From NCBI GenBank assembly GCA_001464715.1, contig LNDT01000040.1, positions 1-50,508 on the forward strand: a stretch of 50,508 nt of DNA. Direction: 5' to 3'. Of this stretch, positions 42,211-50,506 are shown one piece after another (position 1 is the stretch's first letter; each line of letters opens with the position of its first letter). A program made the translations under genes and the position numbers. The DNA comes from Bdellovibrionales bacterium Ga0074137 (GTDB lineage Bacteria > Bdellovibrionota > Bdellovibrionia > Bdellovibrionales > JAMPXM01). Under the pieces are notes generated by a model. The model ran no database searches. It was given only the letters and a program-made list of their open reading frames with translations, and was not told where the DNA came from.

Positions 42211-42708
42211 ATGACTGAAAAGGGAATTTTAGGTACGTTGTTCGGTGCATTTTTTCTTTGGGGACTTCTAAGTTGCTCAGGCGTCGATAAAGCGACGCGT
42301 GCCGAAGCGGATCAAAAGGTCTCAGAAGAAGTGCCCACAAAGCGACCCGGCGAACTCGCGGATCGAGGTTACAAAGCCTGGGCCTCGAGCTCGTCGATGA
42401 GTAGTGACCAAAAGAAACAAATGAACGAGATCCAAGCCCGCACCGAACGTGAAGCGATTCGCATTCGAAATGAAACAACGAAAACTCGGTCAGCGATGTA
42501 TAAAGAGCTCGCCAGTGGCAAGTACGATGATCGAACGATCAACGGCTACAAATCTAAGCTTATTAAGCTCAGCCAAGATCGACTGGACGTCACCTTCGAT
42601 TCTCTGGCCTCTGCGCGGAAAGTACTGGGACCCAGTGAAGAGTCTAGAAAGTACTTCGAGTATATGGATACGGTCGACATGATGAGAATGGATGGCCATC
42701 AATATTAG
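42211..42708 (+). CDS. Spy/CpxP-like periplasmic lipoprotein
   Basis: The product has 165 residues. The lipobox GLLSC follows a signal core (LGTLFGAFFLW), so the protein is a lipoprotein with Cys at about residue 22. The mature part is helical: SSSMSSDQKKQMNEIQART and SAMYKELASGKYDDRTI resemble the LTxxQ helices of Spy/CpxP-type periplasmic chaperones and metal sensors. I start at the ATG with AGGAG six bases upstream; the frame is open 33 bases earlier. The APC permease starts six bases after the stop. Function by family resemblance only. Confidence 0.65.
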   Translation: MTEKGILGTLFGAFFLWGLLSCSGVDKATRAEADQKVSEEVPTKRPGELADRGYKAWASSSSMSSDQKKQMNEIQARTEREAIRIRNETTKTRSAMYKELASGKYDDRTINGYKSKLIKLSQDRLDVTFDSLASARKVLGPSEESRKYFEYMDTVDMMRMDGHQY

Positions 42709-42713
42709 ACGCA

Positions 42714-44003
42714 ATGGGACCAATGGGACTTCAGCGAACGCTCGGTCTTTCGATGCTCACTTTCTACGGGACCGGAATGATTCTGGGCGCCGGCATTTAT
42801 TCTATCATTGGAAAAGCGGCTGGCATTTCTGGTGACGGCCTTTGGCAGGGCTTTCTTTTGGCCGCAGCGGTTTCGCTTTTGACAGCCATGTCGTATGCCG
42901 AGCTTTCGACAATGTTTCCAACAGCCGGAGGCGAGTACGTTTACTTGCGGCGGGCATTCGCTGGTCAACGTTGGCTCGCGGCGTCTGTTGGAATCACAGT
43001 GACGTTTGCAGGTTGTGCTTCGGTCGCAACGGTCGCTATCGCGTTTGCTGGCTACCTACACCATTTCGTCGATTGGCCAAATCTGACGGTCGCCTTAAGC
43101 CTTATCGTATTTTTTACGGCCATCAATATATTAGGGATCAAGCAATCAAGTTGGATAAACGCGATATTCACGGTGATTGAAATTTCGGGTCTCATTTTAT
43201 TTGTATGGTTGGGGTGGAATAGCCCGGACTTCGGTAAAGCTCTTTTGGTTCAGCCGAACATGGCCACTGTCTCGAGCGCGGCACTGATCGTCTTTGCCTA
43301 CCTAGGATTCGAAAATATCGTGAGTCTGGCCGAAGAAGTAAAGCAGCCTGAAAAAACAATTCCTCGCGCGATTTTTTTGAGCCTACTGATTTCAACGCTT
43401 CTTTATGTTTTTGTCAGTTTGGCCGCTGTCTCTCTTATGCCGCCCGATCAGCTGGCGCAGACGGATTCAGCGTTGACCGACGCTGCTATGATAAGCTCGG
43501 CTCGTCTGGCAGGAGTTCTTGGCGGTATCGCCCTTTTTTCAACAGCAAACACGGCCTTGATCGGATTGATCACTGCCAGTCGAATCCTTTTCGGAATTTC
43601 GAGAGATGGTTCGCTTCCCAAGGTTCTATCGAAAACACTTTCGAAAAGAAAAACGCCGTGGGTTGCCGCGCTGGTTTCTCTGACGGTAGCCGCGCTTTTA
43701 TTGCCTTTGGGTCGAGTCGAAGTATTGGCGGGCATCGCTTCATTTTCGACAATGATTGCGTTTATTGCAGTCAATACCACTTTGATTGTTTTGCGGAGAA
43801 CTCAGCCGGATGCAAAACGTCCATTTCGAGTGCCACTCGCTGTGGCGCGCATCCCGGTTTTTCCTGTACTTGCCGTGGGCTCGTGTTTGGTTTTTCTATT
43901 TCAATTTGATTCAGAAGTTCCGTTCATCGGGACAGCGGCATTTTTTGGGTCCGCCGGACTCTACTTTTTATTTCGACGATTCCGGACTGATAAGAGCGTC
44001 TGA
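42714..44003 (+). CDS. APC family amino acid/polyamine permease
   Basis: The product has 429 residues with about 12 membrane helices. It is an inner-membrane amino acid transporter of the APC superfamily. The helix I motif is GTGMILGAGIYSIIGKAAG, helix II is TAMSYAELSTMFPTAGGEYVY, and helix VI is IVFAYLGFENIVSLAEEVKQP. The substrate is not clear; the relatives that come to mind carry cationic or neutral amino acids. It begins five bases after the lipoprotein gene and is probably cotranscribed. Confidence 0.92.
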   Translation: MGPMGLQRTLGLSMLTFYGTGMILGAGIYSIIGKAAGISGDGLWQGFLLAAAVSLLTAMSYAELSTMFPTAGGEYVYLRRAFAGQRWLAASVGITVTFAGCASVATVAIAFAGYLHHFVDWPNLTVALSLIVFFTAINILGIKQSSWINAIFTVIEISGLILFVWLGWNSPDFGKALLVQPNMATVSSAALIVFAYLGFENIVSLAEEVKQPEKTIPRAIFLSLLISTLLYVFVSLAAVSLMPPDQLAQTDSALTDAAMISSARLAGVLGGIALFSTANTALIGLITASRILFGISRDGSLPKVLSKTLSKRKTPWVAALVSLTVAALLLPLGRVEVLAGIASFSTMIAFIAVNTTLIVLRRTQPDAKRPFRVPLAVARIPVFPVLAVGSCLVFLFQFDSEVPFIGTAAFFGSAGLYFLFRRFRTDKSV

Positions 44004-44017
44004 TAGCGTTGAATCTT

Positions 44018-44857
44018 TTATTGAGCCTTCAGAATTTCGCCGTAGCGACTTTTCCAAAGAGTCGAGCTTCCATCGGCGCGAACCGCGAGCGAGTAGCCCT
44101 GGTTGAAATAAAAGCGCGAGAGCGTCGGGACGATGACCGACGTAAACGGCCAAATCAGATAAGAGATGAAGGCTGCGGTTCGTTTCAGCGGTTTCACGTC
44201 CGGGTTCAGCGGGCTCACGAAAAGTGTGTGGGGATCAAGACCTTCGATCGAATTTGCGTAGATGGCGCCGGATTTGATTTCAAAGGCCGATAGGATTCCT
44301 TGAAGAGCCGTGCGCGCCGAAGCTTCCGACTTTCCTTCAAGAAGATTGCAGCCAAAAAACAAGATCCGAGCATTCTCTGGAAATCGTCCCACGACCGGCG
44401 CAAAGGTTTTGGCGACGTCGTCGGGAAGGCGCACTCGGAACTTGTCGCTCTCGTTAAAGATCTCCATCAGGGATCCATGAGAGTACACGGCGATACCCAA
44501 GACTTCGCGTGGTGATGTGTCGGTCGGAAGTGGGTGAAGCCAAAGCGCTAAGGCTCTGGTGACGGCTTCATTGCTTGAGGCGCGAATAGTTACGACCTGT
44601 ACTTTTGGACCAAGTGTCGAAGATGCGTTTTGAGCCTCAACCATCGGATTCCAGATTTTGCGCCAACGGGTTTCGTCGAGATAAGTTGCCGTCGCCGGCC
44701 CCATGACATCAGCTTCGGTCGTGTTAATGACAAAAACGAGTTTGGTGGCGTCCACTTTGGTTGACTTGTTTCCGCCGTCATCGCCACCTTGTGCGAAGGT
44801 AAAGCAGGGTGCCGTCAAAAGAGCTAAAGATGAGACCAAAATTCGAAATCGTCGCAT
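44018..44857 (-). CDS. Secreted DUF4347/caspase-like protein
   Basis: The product has 279 residues from the ATG that opens the signal peptide (MRRFRILVSSLALLTAPCFTFA); the frame continues 36 bases further. After a short Gly/Asp linker it shows a Rossmann-like strand (TKLVFVINTTEADVM), then VLGIAVYSHGSLMEIF (His127) and ARILFFGCNLLEGKSE (Cys170). The His-Gly and Gly-Cys pair after hydrophobic strands matches DUF4347 and the catalytic dyad of clan CD cysteine peptidases (caspase/gingipain fold). A hydrophobic segment near the end (AAFISYLIWPFTSVIVPTL) may anchor it. Whether it is an active protease is not known. Confidence 0.65.
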   Translation of the reverse strand: MRRFRILVSSLALLTAPCFTFAQGGDDGGNKSTKVDATKLVFVINTTEADVMGPATATYLDETRWRKIWNPMVEAQNASSTLGPKVQVVTIRASSNEAVTRALALWLHPLPTDTSPREVLGIAVYSHGSLMEIFNESDKFRVRLPDDVAKTFAPVVGRFPENARILFFGCNLLEGKSEASARTALQGILSAFEIKSGAIYANSIEGLDPHTLFVSPLNPDVKPLKRTAAFISYLIWPFTSVIVPTLSRFYFNQGYSLAVRADGSSTLWKSRYGEILKAQ

Positions 44858-44975
44858 CTGAAAACCATGGCAACAGTCGACCCCGATCTGCAATTTGGAT
44901 TCAGCTCGCGGTAAAAAAAGCTAAGAGAAACTTCGTTCAAAACGTAGTTCCGACAATTTTGTGAAGTTTATTGAA

Positions 44976-45003
44976 TTGACAGAAAAATTTAGCGCTATTT
45001 AAT
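44976..45003 (+). promoter_or_regulatory. Probable leaderless promoter
   Basis: A perfect -35 (TTGACA, 44976-44981) and a strong -10 (TTTAAT, 44998-45003; five of six) are 16 bases apart. Six bases separate the -10 from the ATG of the HAD gene, so transcription should start at or next to the initiation codon. There is no Shine-Dalgarno sequence. Confidence 0.55.
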
Positions 45004-45009
45004 CGCACA

Positions 45010-45657
45010 ATGGAAACTAGGTTTGTCGACGAGCTGCACTCAGCCATCGTCGGGAAAAAGCATATCATTTGGGATTGGAATGGCACTTTGTTGGACGACG
45101 TCAGTCATGCCATTGGCGTGATGAATGGTCTATTGAGCGAACGTCGCCTACCCCATCTGACGCGCGAACGTTATCGCCAGGTTTTTAATTTTCCGGTCCG
45201 GGGCTTTTGCGAAACTCTCGGTTTTGACTTCGAGAAAGAGTCGTTCGATCAGGTTTGCCACAAGTTTGTCGATCAATTCATGGAGGGATTTCGAGAATTA
45301 CCCTTGGTTCCCGAAATGAAAGCAGTTCTTTTCCAGCTTCATACCGATGGCCTTTCGCAATCGGTTTTGTCAGCGACAGATCAACCGAATCTCGATGCGA
45401 TGATTCATCATTTCGAGCTGAAAAGTGTTTTTTCGCATGTTTTCGGAATCGATAACAAACACGCCGTTTCAAAAGTTGAACGGGGACACGAACTAATTCG
45501 AAATACAAAATTCGCATTGTCAGAGACAGTTATTATCGGCGATACGCTTCACGATCTTGAAGTCGCTAACGCTTTGGGGATCGATGCCGTTCTGATATCG
45601 CACGGACATCAGTGTCAAACGAGATTGCGATCTCATCACAGCGTCGTGATAGTTTGA
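45010..45657 (+). CDS. HAD family hydrolase (phosphoglycolate phosphatase-like)
   Basis: The product has 215 residues and is a cytoplasmic phosphatase of HAD subclass I. Motif I is IIWDWNGTLLDD (nucleophile Asp), motif II is SVLSATDQPNLD, motif III has a Lys in HAVSKVERG, and motif IV is VIIGDTLHDLEVANALG. The alpha-helical cap lies between motifs I and II. The closest relatives are phosphoglycolate or beta-phosphoglucomutase-type phosphatases, but the substrate is not shown. It is likely translated from a leaderless transcript. Confidence 0.85.
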   Translation: METRFVDELHSAIVGKKHIIWDWNGTLLDDVSHAIGVMNGLLSERRLPHLTRERYRQVFNFPVRGFCETLGFDFEKESFDQVCHKFVDQFMEGFRELPLVPEMKAVLFQLHTDGLSQSVLSATDQPNLDAMIHHFELKSVFSHVFGIDNKHAVSKVERGHELIRNTKFALSETVIIGDTLHDLEVANALGIDAVLISHGHQCQTRLRSHHSVVIV

Positions 45658-45669
45658 CGATCTAGAACA

Positions 45670-46371
45670 TCACACGACGGTTCCGAAAAGAGAGCCAATG
45701 CCTGCGGTGATGATCATTGCGAGTGCACCCCAAAAACAAACTCGCAGTGCGCCTTTCCAGATACTGGCGCCGCCGACTTTGGCCGCGACCACTCCAAGAG
45801 CTGCGAGAAAGACGAGTGAGCCAAGGGAGACGGCTCCGATAAGAGAGCCTGATGGCAGTGCTAAAACCAAGATCAACGGAAAAGCCGCACCCACCGCAAA
45901 AGCCGCTGCCGAGGCTAGAGCGGCTTGAATCGGACGCGCGCTGAATGATTCACTAATTCCCAGCTCGTCTCTGGCATGACTGCCGAGCGCATCGTGGGCC
46001 ATCAACTGCTGTGCAACTTGTTTTGCTAAATTGGCGTCAAGTCCTCGACCCACGTAAATTTGCGCAAGCTCGGCGTGTTCGGATTCTGAGTTGGTCGCAA
46101 GTTCAAATCTTTCTCGAGCCAAATCGGCTCTCTCCGTATCGGCCTGTGAGCTTACGGAAACATACTCGCCCGCCGCCATCGACATTGCGCCTGCAGCGAG
46201 GCCTGCGACTCCGGTTAGCAAAATATTTTCGTGACTCGCGTTGGCGGCCGCGACGCCGAGGATAAGGCTCGCGGTGGAAACGATTCCGTCATTGGCACCC
46301 AAGACTGCGGCGCGAAGCCAGCCGATGTGGTGTGAGCGATGGAGTTCGAGTGGGTTTGTTTGCTTAGGCAT
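45670..46371 (-). CDS. VIT1/CCC1 family iron/manganese transporter
   Basis: The product has 233 residues with four to five membrane helices. It exports or sequesters Fe(II) or Mn(II). Landmarks are GWLRAAVLGANDGIVSTASLI, AAGAMSMAAGEYVSVSSQADTE and a cytoplasmic metal-binding domain rich in Glu (LARERFELATNSESEHAELAQ). The domain between helices II and III matches CCC1/VIT proteins that carry a short ferritin-like segment. It is convergent with the HAD phosphatase gene, 12 bases apart. Confidence 0.9.
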   Translation of the reverse strand: MPKQTNPLELHRSHHIGWLRAAVLGANDGIVSTASLILGVAAANASHENILLTGVAGLAAGAMSMAAGEYVSVSSQADTERADLARERFELATNSESEHAELAQIYVGRGLDANLAKQVAQQLMAHDALGSHARDELGISESFSARPIQAALASAAAFAVGAAFPLILVLALPSGSLIGAVSLGSLVFLAALGVVAAKVGGASIWKGALRVCFWGALAMIITAGIGSLFGTVV

Positions 46372-46518
46372 TCTTTAGACCTTCTTCAGACTTTCTTCAG
46401 ACTTTCTGCAAAATTCAACCCACCTTGAATGCTAACTTCACAAGTTTGACGATCGGAATTGGGTCGAGACGGCCCGGTTTCTACTCATGGCTGGGGCATT
46501 TTGTCTTAGGATCTCTTT

Positions 46519-47304
46519 GTGGACCATACTATCGAGATCGGTTACGCTATACCGATGTCGATCAATTCGGAAAAAGATCTCGAAGGACTTCGCAAAGTAG
46601 GCAGAATCGTTGCCCGCTGCCTTCAGCACATGCATTCGGTGCTCGAGCCGGGAATCACAACCGCAGAACTTGATAAGATTGGCGGAGCTTACCTTGCGCA
46701 TCATGGAGCGCGATCGGCACCTCAACTGACATATAATTTCCCCGGATTCACCTGCATCAGCGTGAATGAAGAAGCGGCGCACGGAATTCCCGGGGCCAAG
46801 ATTATTAGGGCTGGCGACCTGGTGAATATCGATGTTTCTGCTGAGCTCGGTGGTTACTTCGCTGACACTGGCGGTTCAGCGATTGTCCCGCCGGAATCGA
46901 AGCTTCATCTTCAGATTTGCGCTGTTGCCAAGAGGGCGTTGGAAAGTGCCATGCTTGAAGCTCGTGCTGGCGCTAAGTTGAATCGTATCGGTTTTGCGAT
47001 TGAAGCTGAGGCTACTAAAAACGGATTCACAGTTATTGAAAATCTCGGCAGTCATGGTGTAGGGCGTGCTCTGCACGAAGAACCGGGCTTCATTCCAGGA
47101 TATTACGACAAACGAGATCGGCGAATGCTTCGCGAGAATCAAGTCATCACGATCGAACCATTTATTTCTTCGGGTGCACGCGAAGTGGTCGAGAATGGTG
47201 ATGGTTGGACATTGGTGACAAAACCAGGAGTCTTCACCGCGCAATATGAGCACACGCTTGTCATCACTAAAGGTAGGCCGCTAATCATGACGTTGATGGC
47301 GTAG
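46519..47304 (+). CDS. map: Methionine aminopeptidase, type I
   Basis: Map removes the initiator Met from new proteins. The product has 261 residues. The five metal ligands are visible: two Asp in NIDVSAELGGYFADTGG, His in GSHGVGRALHEEP, Glu in ITIEPFI and Glu in QYEHTLVI. The His for substrate contact is in AAHGIPG. The GTG start is supported by AGGA at a fitting distance; an ATG 12 codons in is an alternative. The gene stands alone here, not with secY-adk or rpsB. Confidence 0.94.
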   Translation: MDHTIEIGYAIPMSINSEKDLEGLRKVGRIVARCLQHMHSVLEPGITTAELDKIGGAYLAHHGARSAPQLTYNFPGFTCISVNEEAAHGIPGAKIIRAGDLVNIDVSAELGGYFADTGGSAIVPPESKLHLQICAVAKRALESAMLEARAGAKLNRIGFAIEAEATKNGFTVIENLGSHGVGRALHEEPGFIPGYYDKRDRRMLRENQVITIEPFISSGAREVVENGDGWTLVTKPGVFTAQYEHTLVITKGRPLIMTLMA

Positions 47305-47318
47305 TGCACCTTCGGTCG

Positions 47319-47876
47319 CTACCGAAGAAGTGGTGCTATGTTTGACCGGGTTATTGGATTTCCCATACGATACATCAAACCTTCGATGACGTAGTGAGTA
47401 AGAAATAATGCCACTAAAAAGCGTCCTATTGAATAGGGTGAGCCTCGCAAATAATATTCATAGAGTAAGTAAAAAACGCCGAGCAGACCTGTTAGCAAAA
47501 CAAACTCCGTCTTTAGTAGGAACTTGTTCGTATTCGCCGAATTTTTGATGCTGTTCCAATAGATAAGGTTCGCATCCACTCCATGAAATGCAAAAGCTAG
47601 GAAGGGAACCAGAGGGTGTAGTTCGAAAAAAAACCGGTAGGAGTTGCGAAGCTGGAAGAGGATCTTGATGAGAGCTTGCTCACGAGGAAGTCCTAGATAT
47701 TGGTACGCCATCCATAGAAAAAGCCCGAGTAGAAGAATAAGTCGTAAAGATTCGAATGCCGGCAACACGCTTTTCGGAAGTACGTAGGCGCCAACCATGT
47801 ACACAGTCACCTCGACAAAGAGCCAATGATAAAATATTTTTTCCTTTCGAGTTAAGCTCTCAATCGAACACTTTTG
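47319..47876 (-). pseudogene. 3' part of a membrane-protein gene split by an IS256 element
   Basis: This is the C-terminal half, about 185 codons, of a multi-helix membrane protein of unknown function. Helices include LRLILLLGLFLWMAYQYLGL, LVPFLAFAFHGVDANLI, FVLLTGLLGVFYLLYEYY and FLVALFLTHYVIEGL. The frame stays open from 47319 through the insertion site, and the first codons next to the element (KCSIESLTRKEKIFYHWLF) have no start. The GTG at 47810 is not needed to explain it. The 5' part lies at 49350-49852 on the same strand. Joining them without the element and one duplication gives one frame. Confidence 0.88.
47869..47876. repeat. Target site duplication, left copy
   Basis: CACTTTTG is identical to 49350-49357 on the other side of the element. 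The length of 8 bp fits the IS256 family. Confidence 0.9.
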
Positions 47877-47901
47877 GGGCTTGTCCGTCGTCTAGTTGAA
47901 A
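47877..47901 (+). repeat. Left terminal inverted repeat of the IS256-family element
   Basis: Starts GGGCTTGTCCG and ends TAGTTGAAA. It matches the right end (49325-49349, inverted) at 21 of 25 positions. Confidence 0.9.
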
Positions 47902-47932
47902 CTCGTCGATCGAGTGGCGTGGTTTGCATTGG

Positions 47933-49312
47933 TTATGCGACGCTTTCTTGAGAGTCAAACTCTTCTCTGAGTTCAGTTAGCGAGCGAAGCAGAACCCACA
48001 GTGCTGGAAGTCCTGCGTGGCCTCGCATTCGACGCATTCGTTTTTCTGAGGCAAGGCAGTAAGTCGCGAGCCATCGCTGAAAGTGTCCGGAGTCGCGCCA
48101 GTTTTTCACGCGCCTCATGTCTTCCTCGATCAACGAGTTAAGCGACTCGATTGCGTTCGTCGTCGAAAAGAATCGCTTCAGATTTCGAGACAACTTCAGT
48201 TCGTGAATTGCGAGCAAATCGTCCTTCGCTTCACGGTAGCTTTCGAGTGCCGACAAATTTGAATCTCGCAAAATGCTCTCGAGACGATCCGACAGAACTT
48301 TGGCTTCAGCCATGTCCTTCGCATCTCGAAGTGCCCAGAAGGGTCCCGAGGCCTTGTGGGCGTCATCGCCAAGAGCCTTCTCGATGTTCCACCATTTGTG
48401 AATGTGGCAGCGAATTCGAATGGCGCGACGAAGCTTTCGGTCGTGGCACTGATATTTATTGTTCAACGCTTTGTTCAGGCCCGAACCGCCGTCGACGATG
48501 AACAAAAGCCCTGACGACGGAAGTCCGCGCGATTCAAGATTTGTCAAAAGTTCGATGCACGACGCGCCGTTTTCGGTATCGGCTTGATAGATCCCAAGCA
48601 CGTACTTGCGGCCATCGCCCGCAACACCAAGAGCGATGATGACTCCGTGTTTTCGAAATCTCTTTCCGTCGATGAACACGGCGCGAATATCCATCGGCCG
48701 CAGATCGCGTTGCTGAAGGTCCTCGATCTTCTTCGCCGTTGCCTTCGTCCAGCGTTTCGATATCTGACTCTTCTTCATACCGAAAGAGTTCGCGATCTTC
48801 GCGACACCTTTTTCATAATCTCGCTGCGAAACTCGTTTGATGCCTTCTGTGAAAACAGCTTGATCGAACAGTCTCGGATCTTGAAAATCTTCGTAGGTTT
48901 GAAGCTTAACTTCGCGACCATCTTTTGATCGCACTCGAGGCCTTTCGACAGCCACGTGTTGATTTGCGAGAATGATCGAACCTTCTTGCGAACCCCAGCG
49001 AGAGTTCTTTTTCCCGTGCTCGTAGCGCGAACCGCAGAGCCGGCTGACTTCGCGTTCACATTCTTCCATAAATGCCTTCACCGCCGGCGGAAGCAGTGCC
49101 GAAATCAGCATGTGCTGCGTGTCGATCGCCTTGTCATCAAAGTCTTCAAATTTGTTTTCGAGAACATCTTTGCGCTTCGCGTGCTTCAATGGTTTGCGCT
49201 GCTTGCGACTTTTGAACTGAACAGGTACGTTTCCCATGTCGGGTGGCTCCTCTTTTTTTGCGACTTCTTTGACCCTTGATAAGCCATTGAAATCACATGT
49301 TGGTTGAGCCAC
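47933..49312 (-). CDS. IS256 family (mutator-type) DDE transposase
   Basis: The product has 459 residues from a GTG; an ATG 25 codons in (49237) with GAGGAG upstream is the likelier start. IS256 landmarks are AVFIDGKRFRKHGVIIALG (first Asp), GLLFIVDGGSGLNKAL (second Asp), IRCHIHKWWNIEKAL (the CHxH region) and TTNAIESLNSLIEEDMRRV (Glu). The enzyme cuts and moves the element by a circular intermediate. The frame has no break, so it may be active. Confidence 0.93.
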   Translation of the reverse strand: MAQPTCDFNGLSRVKEVAKKEEPPDMGNVPVQFKSRKQRKPLKHAKRKDVLENKFEDFDDKAIDTQHMLISALLPPAVKAFMEECEREVSRLCGSRYEHGKKNSRWGSQEGSIILANQHVAVERPRVRSKDGREVKLQTYEDFQDPRLFDQAVFTEGIKRVSQRDYEKGVAKIANSFGMKKSQISKRWTKATAKKIEDLQQRDLRPMDIRAVFIDGKRFRKHGVIIALGVAGDGRKYVLGIYQADTENGASCIELLTNLESRGLPSSGLLFIVDGGSGLNKALNNKYQCHDRKLRRAIRIRCHIHKWWNIEKALGDDAHKASGPFWALRDAKDMAEAKVLSDRLESILRDSNLSALESYREAKDDLLAIHELKLSRNLKRFFSTTNAIESLNSLIEEDMRRVKNWRDSGHFQRWLATYCLASEKRMRRMRGHAGLPALWVLLRSLTELREEFDSQESVA

Positions 49313-49324
49313 TCAACCTTCAAA

Positions 49325-49349
49325 TTTCAACTAAACTGCGGACATGCCC
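49325..49349 (-). repeat. Right terminal inverted repeat of the IS256-family element
   Basis: On the minus strand it starts GGGCATGTCCG and ends TAGTTGAAA, matching the left end at 21 of 25 positions. Confidence 0.9.
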
Positions 49350-49357
49350 CACTTTTG
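49350..49357. repeat. Target site duplication, right copy
   Basis: CACTTTTG, identical to 47869-47876. Confidence 0.9.
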
Positions 49358-49852
49358 AGACGCGTCCGATTTCAGGTAACGATGTGACAAAAGGATGCTT
49401 ACTCCCTTTGTCTGTCCCAAATTGTGGAAAATATTCAAGCACAATAAAGCGAAAAGGACACTCCTATCAAATTCATTGTTTGATATGGTCTGATCGAACG
49501 TGCTGATCGTCGCTGGCAGCATGAACGTAAGTGTTAAAAAAGCAAGGTACACAATTGGGCTGATGGCCCAGATCGGTAGGCCGCAGAAGCGATAAGATTT
49601 GGCCCATTGCTGAAAGTTATCGATTCTAAAAATCTGCCAAAGACTCAAAAAATTGTGCGAAAAATTGCCTAAGATGACGAAAGTTAAGACGGAGCTCCAG
49701 CGAATCTGATCGCGACCCCAATCCTGCACTAAACCAAATTTCTCTAATATAACGTAAGCAGCGGCTCCCGCAAAAAGCAAAAACGGATAGAAGACTAGAA
49801 TCCGATCCGAAGTGGATAGCTTCATTCTCAATAGGATAGACGATTCATGCAC
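49350..49852 (-). pseudogene. 5' part of the membrane-protein gene split by IS256
   Basis: This is the N-terminal half, about 167 codons to the Lys before the duplication. Four helices are visible: ILVFYPFLLFAGAAAYVIL, SSVLTFVILGNFSHNFL, ISPIVYLAFLTLTFML and SVLFALLCLNIFHNLG. The frame runs six codons into the element (WGMSAV) before a stop. In the restored gene the text reads ASQK-CSIESLTRKEK without a break. The start is an ATG at 49852 or a second at 49825. Function unknown. Confidence 0.88.
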
Positions 49853-49961
49853 CCCAGCAATCAGAATTTAAGTTGGCGACTTAACTTAGTGACACCGAGT
49901 GACCGATTCCCGAAAATTAGACTATTTCTGACTTAGTTCTTGCTGTGTAAAAAGCCAAAAA

Positions 49962-50135
49962 ATGGGCTTTGTAGAGAGCATCAAGATACGATCTTTAAGT
50001 GAACAGATCGTTGCGGTTTTGCAGCGCCTTGCGTGCGGAGAAAAAGATCTTTGTCGCGAGCTCAGAGTTTCTCGTCAAAAGCGCTCTCGAAACCCGATTT
50101 CAGAAATGCTCATAGAAAAAATGAAAACTGAATAG
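49962..50135 (+). pseudogene. Short fragment resembling an IS3-type OrfA
   Basis: A 57-codon frame begins MGFVESIKIRSLSEQIVAVL and contains GEKDLCRELRVSR. This looks like the first half of IS3-family OrfA, which has a SEEQIxxIL helix and a DLCRxxGVS helix-turn-helix. The frame then leaves the family pattern and stops, so it is probably a decayed transposase start. The resemblance is short. Confidence 0.4.
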
Positions 50136-50151
50136 TCTTACCGAGCGGCTA

Positions 50152-50415
50152 TTAAACTTTTACATTTAATAGTTTAGCATGCAGTTCTGTAGTTAGAGTT
50201 TCGATTCTCACGCTCAATTGCTGCGTCACTTCTGTCAAAATTGTATTCTGCTTCAACAATTCAGCTAACTGAATCATTTGGGAAGCCGCAAACTTCTCTC
50301 GCTCTTCACTTGCCACCGCAATGGCTTCTCGGTGCTGGGCGTCTGCTTCGGCATGAGCTTTATCACGGTCGGCTTGCCGCGTTTGAGCCAGTAAAATAAG
50401 CGGGGCTGCATGAGC
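50152..50415 (-). pseudogene. C-terminal remnant of a DUF1003-type membrane protein
   Basis: The minus strand holds 87 open codons with no start, beginning AHAAPLILLAQTRQADRDKA and ending in an amphipathic coiled-coil region (LLKQNTILTEVTQQLSVRI). AAPLIxxxQxRQAxRDR is the end of the second helix and the following signature of DUF1003 proteins. A stop lies directly upstream, so the N-terminal two thirds are missing. The break falls next to text that resembles an insertion-sequence end. Confidence 0.55.
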
Positions 50416-50458
50416 TTACCTGATTATTCGGGCCACTTTTTACTTCAGTCGTCCAGCG

Positions 50459-50506
50459 TTAAACCTGGTTGTTGAATTCCTCTTCGAATTGCTTCGGTGT
50501 TTTCAT
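50459..50506 (-). pseudogene. Possible start of an IS3-type OrfA
   Basis: Fifteen codons (MKTPKQFEEEFNNQV) followed by a stop resemble the beginning of IS3-family OrfA proteins (MKxxRxFxxEFKxxV). The window ends two bases upstream. It may mark the edge of a further insertion sequence that cut the DUF1003 gene. The evidence is very short. Confidence 0.25.

Larger units (their letters stand above)
47877..49349 (-). mobile_element. Complete IS256-family insertion sequence (1473 bp)
   Basis: The element has 25-bp imperfect terminal inverted repeats, a single intact transposase gene of 459 codons on the minus strand, and a perfect 8-bp target duplication (CACTTTTG). It lies within a membrane-protein gene. 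All catalytic motifs of the transposase remain and the duplication is perfect, so the insertion is probably recent. The transposase reads in the same direction as the disrupted gene. Confidence 0.92.

Noticed and set aside
47319-47810. A separate 163-residue membrane protein starting at a GTG
   Set aside because: The frame is open through that GTG to the insertion site and continues in frame with the 5' half beyond the element, so it is a gene fragment.
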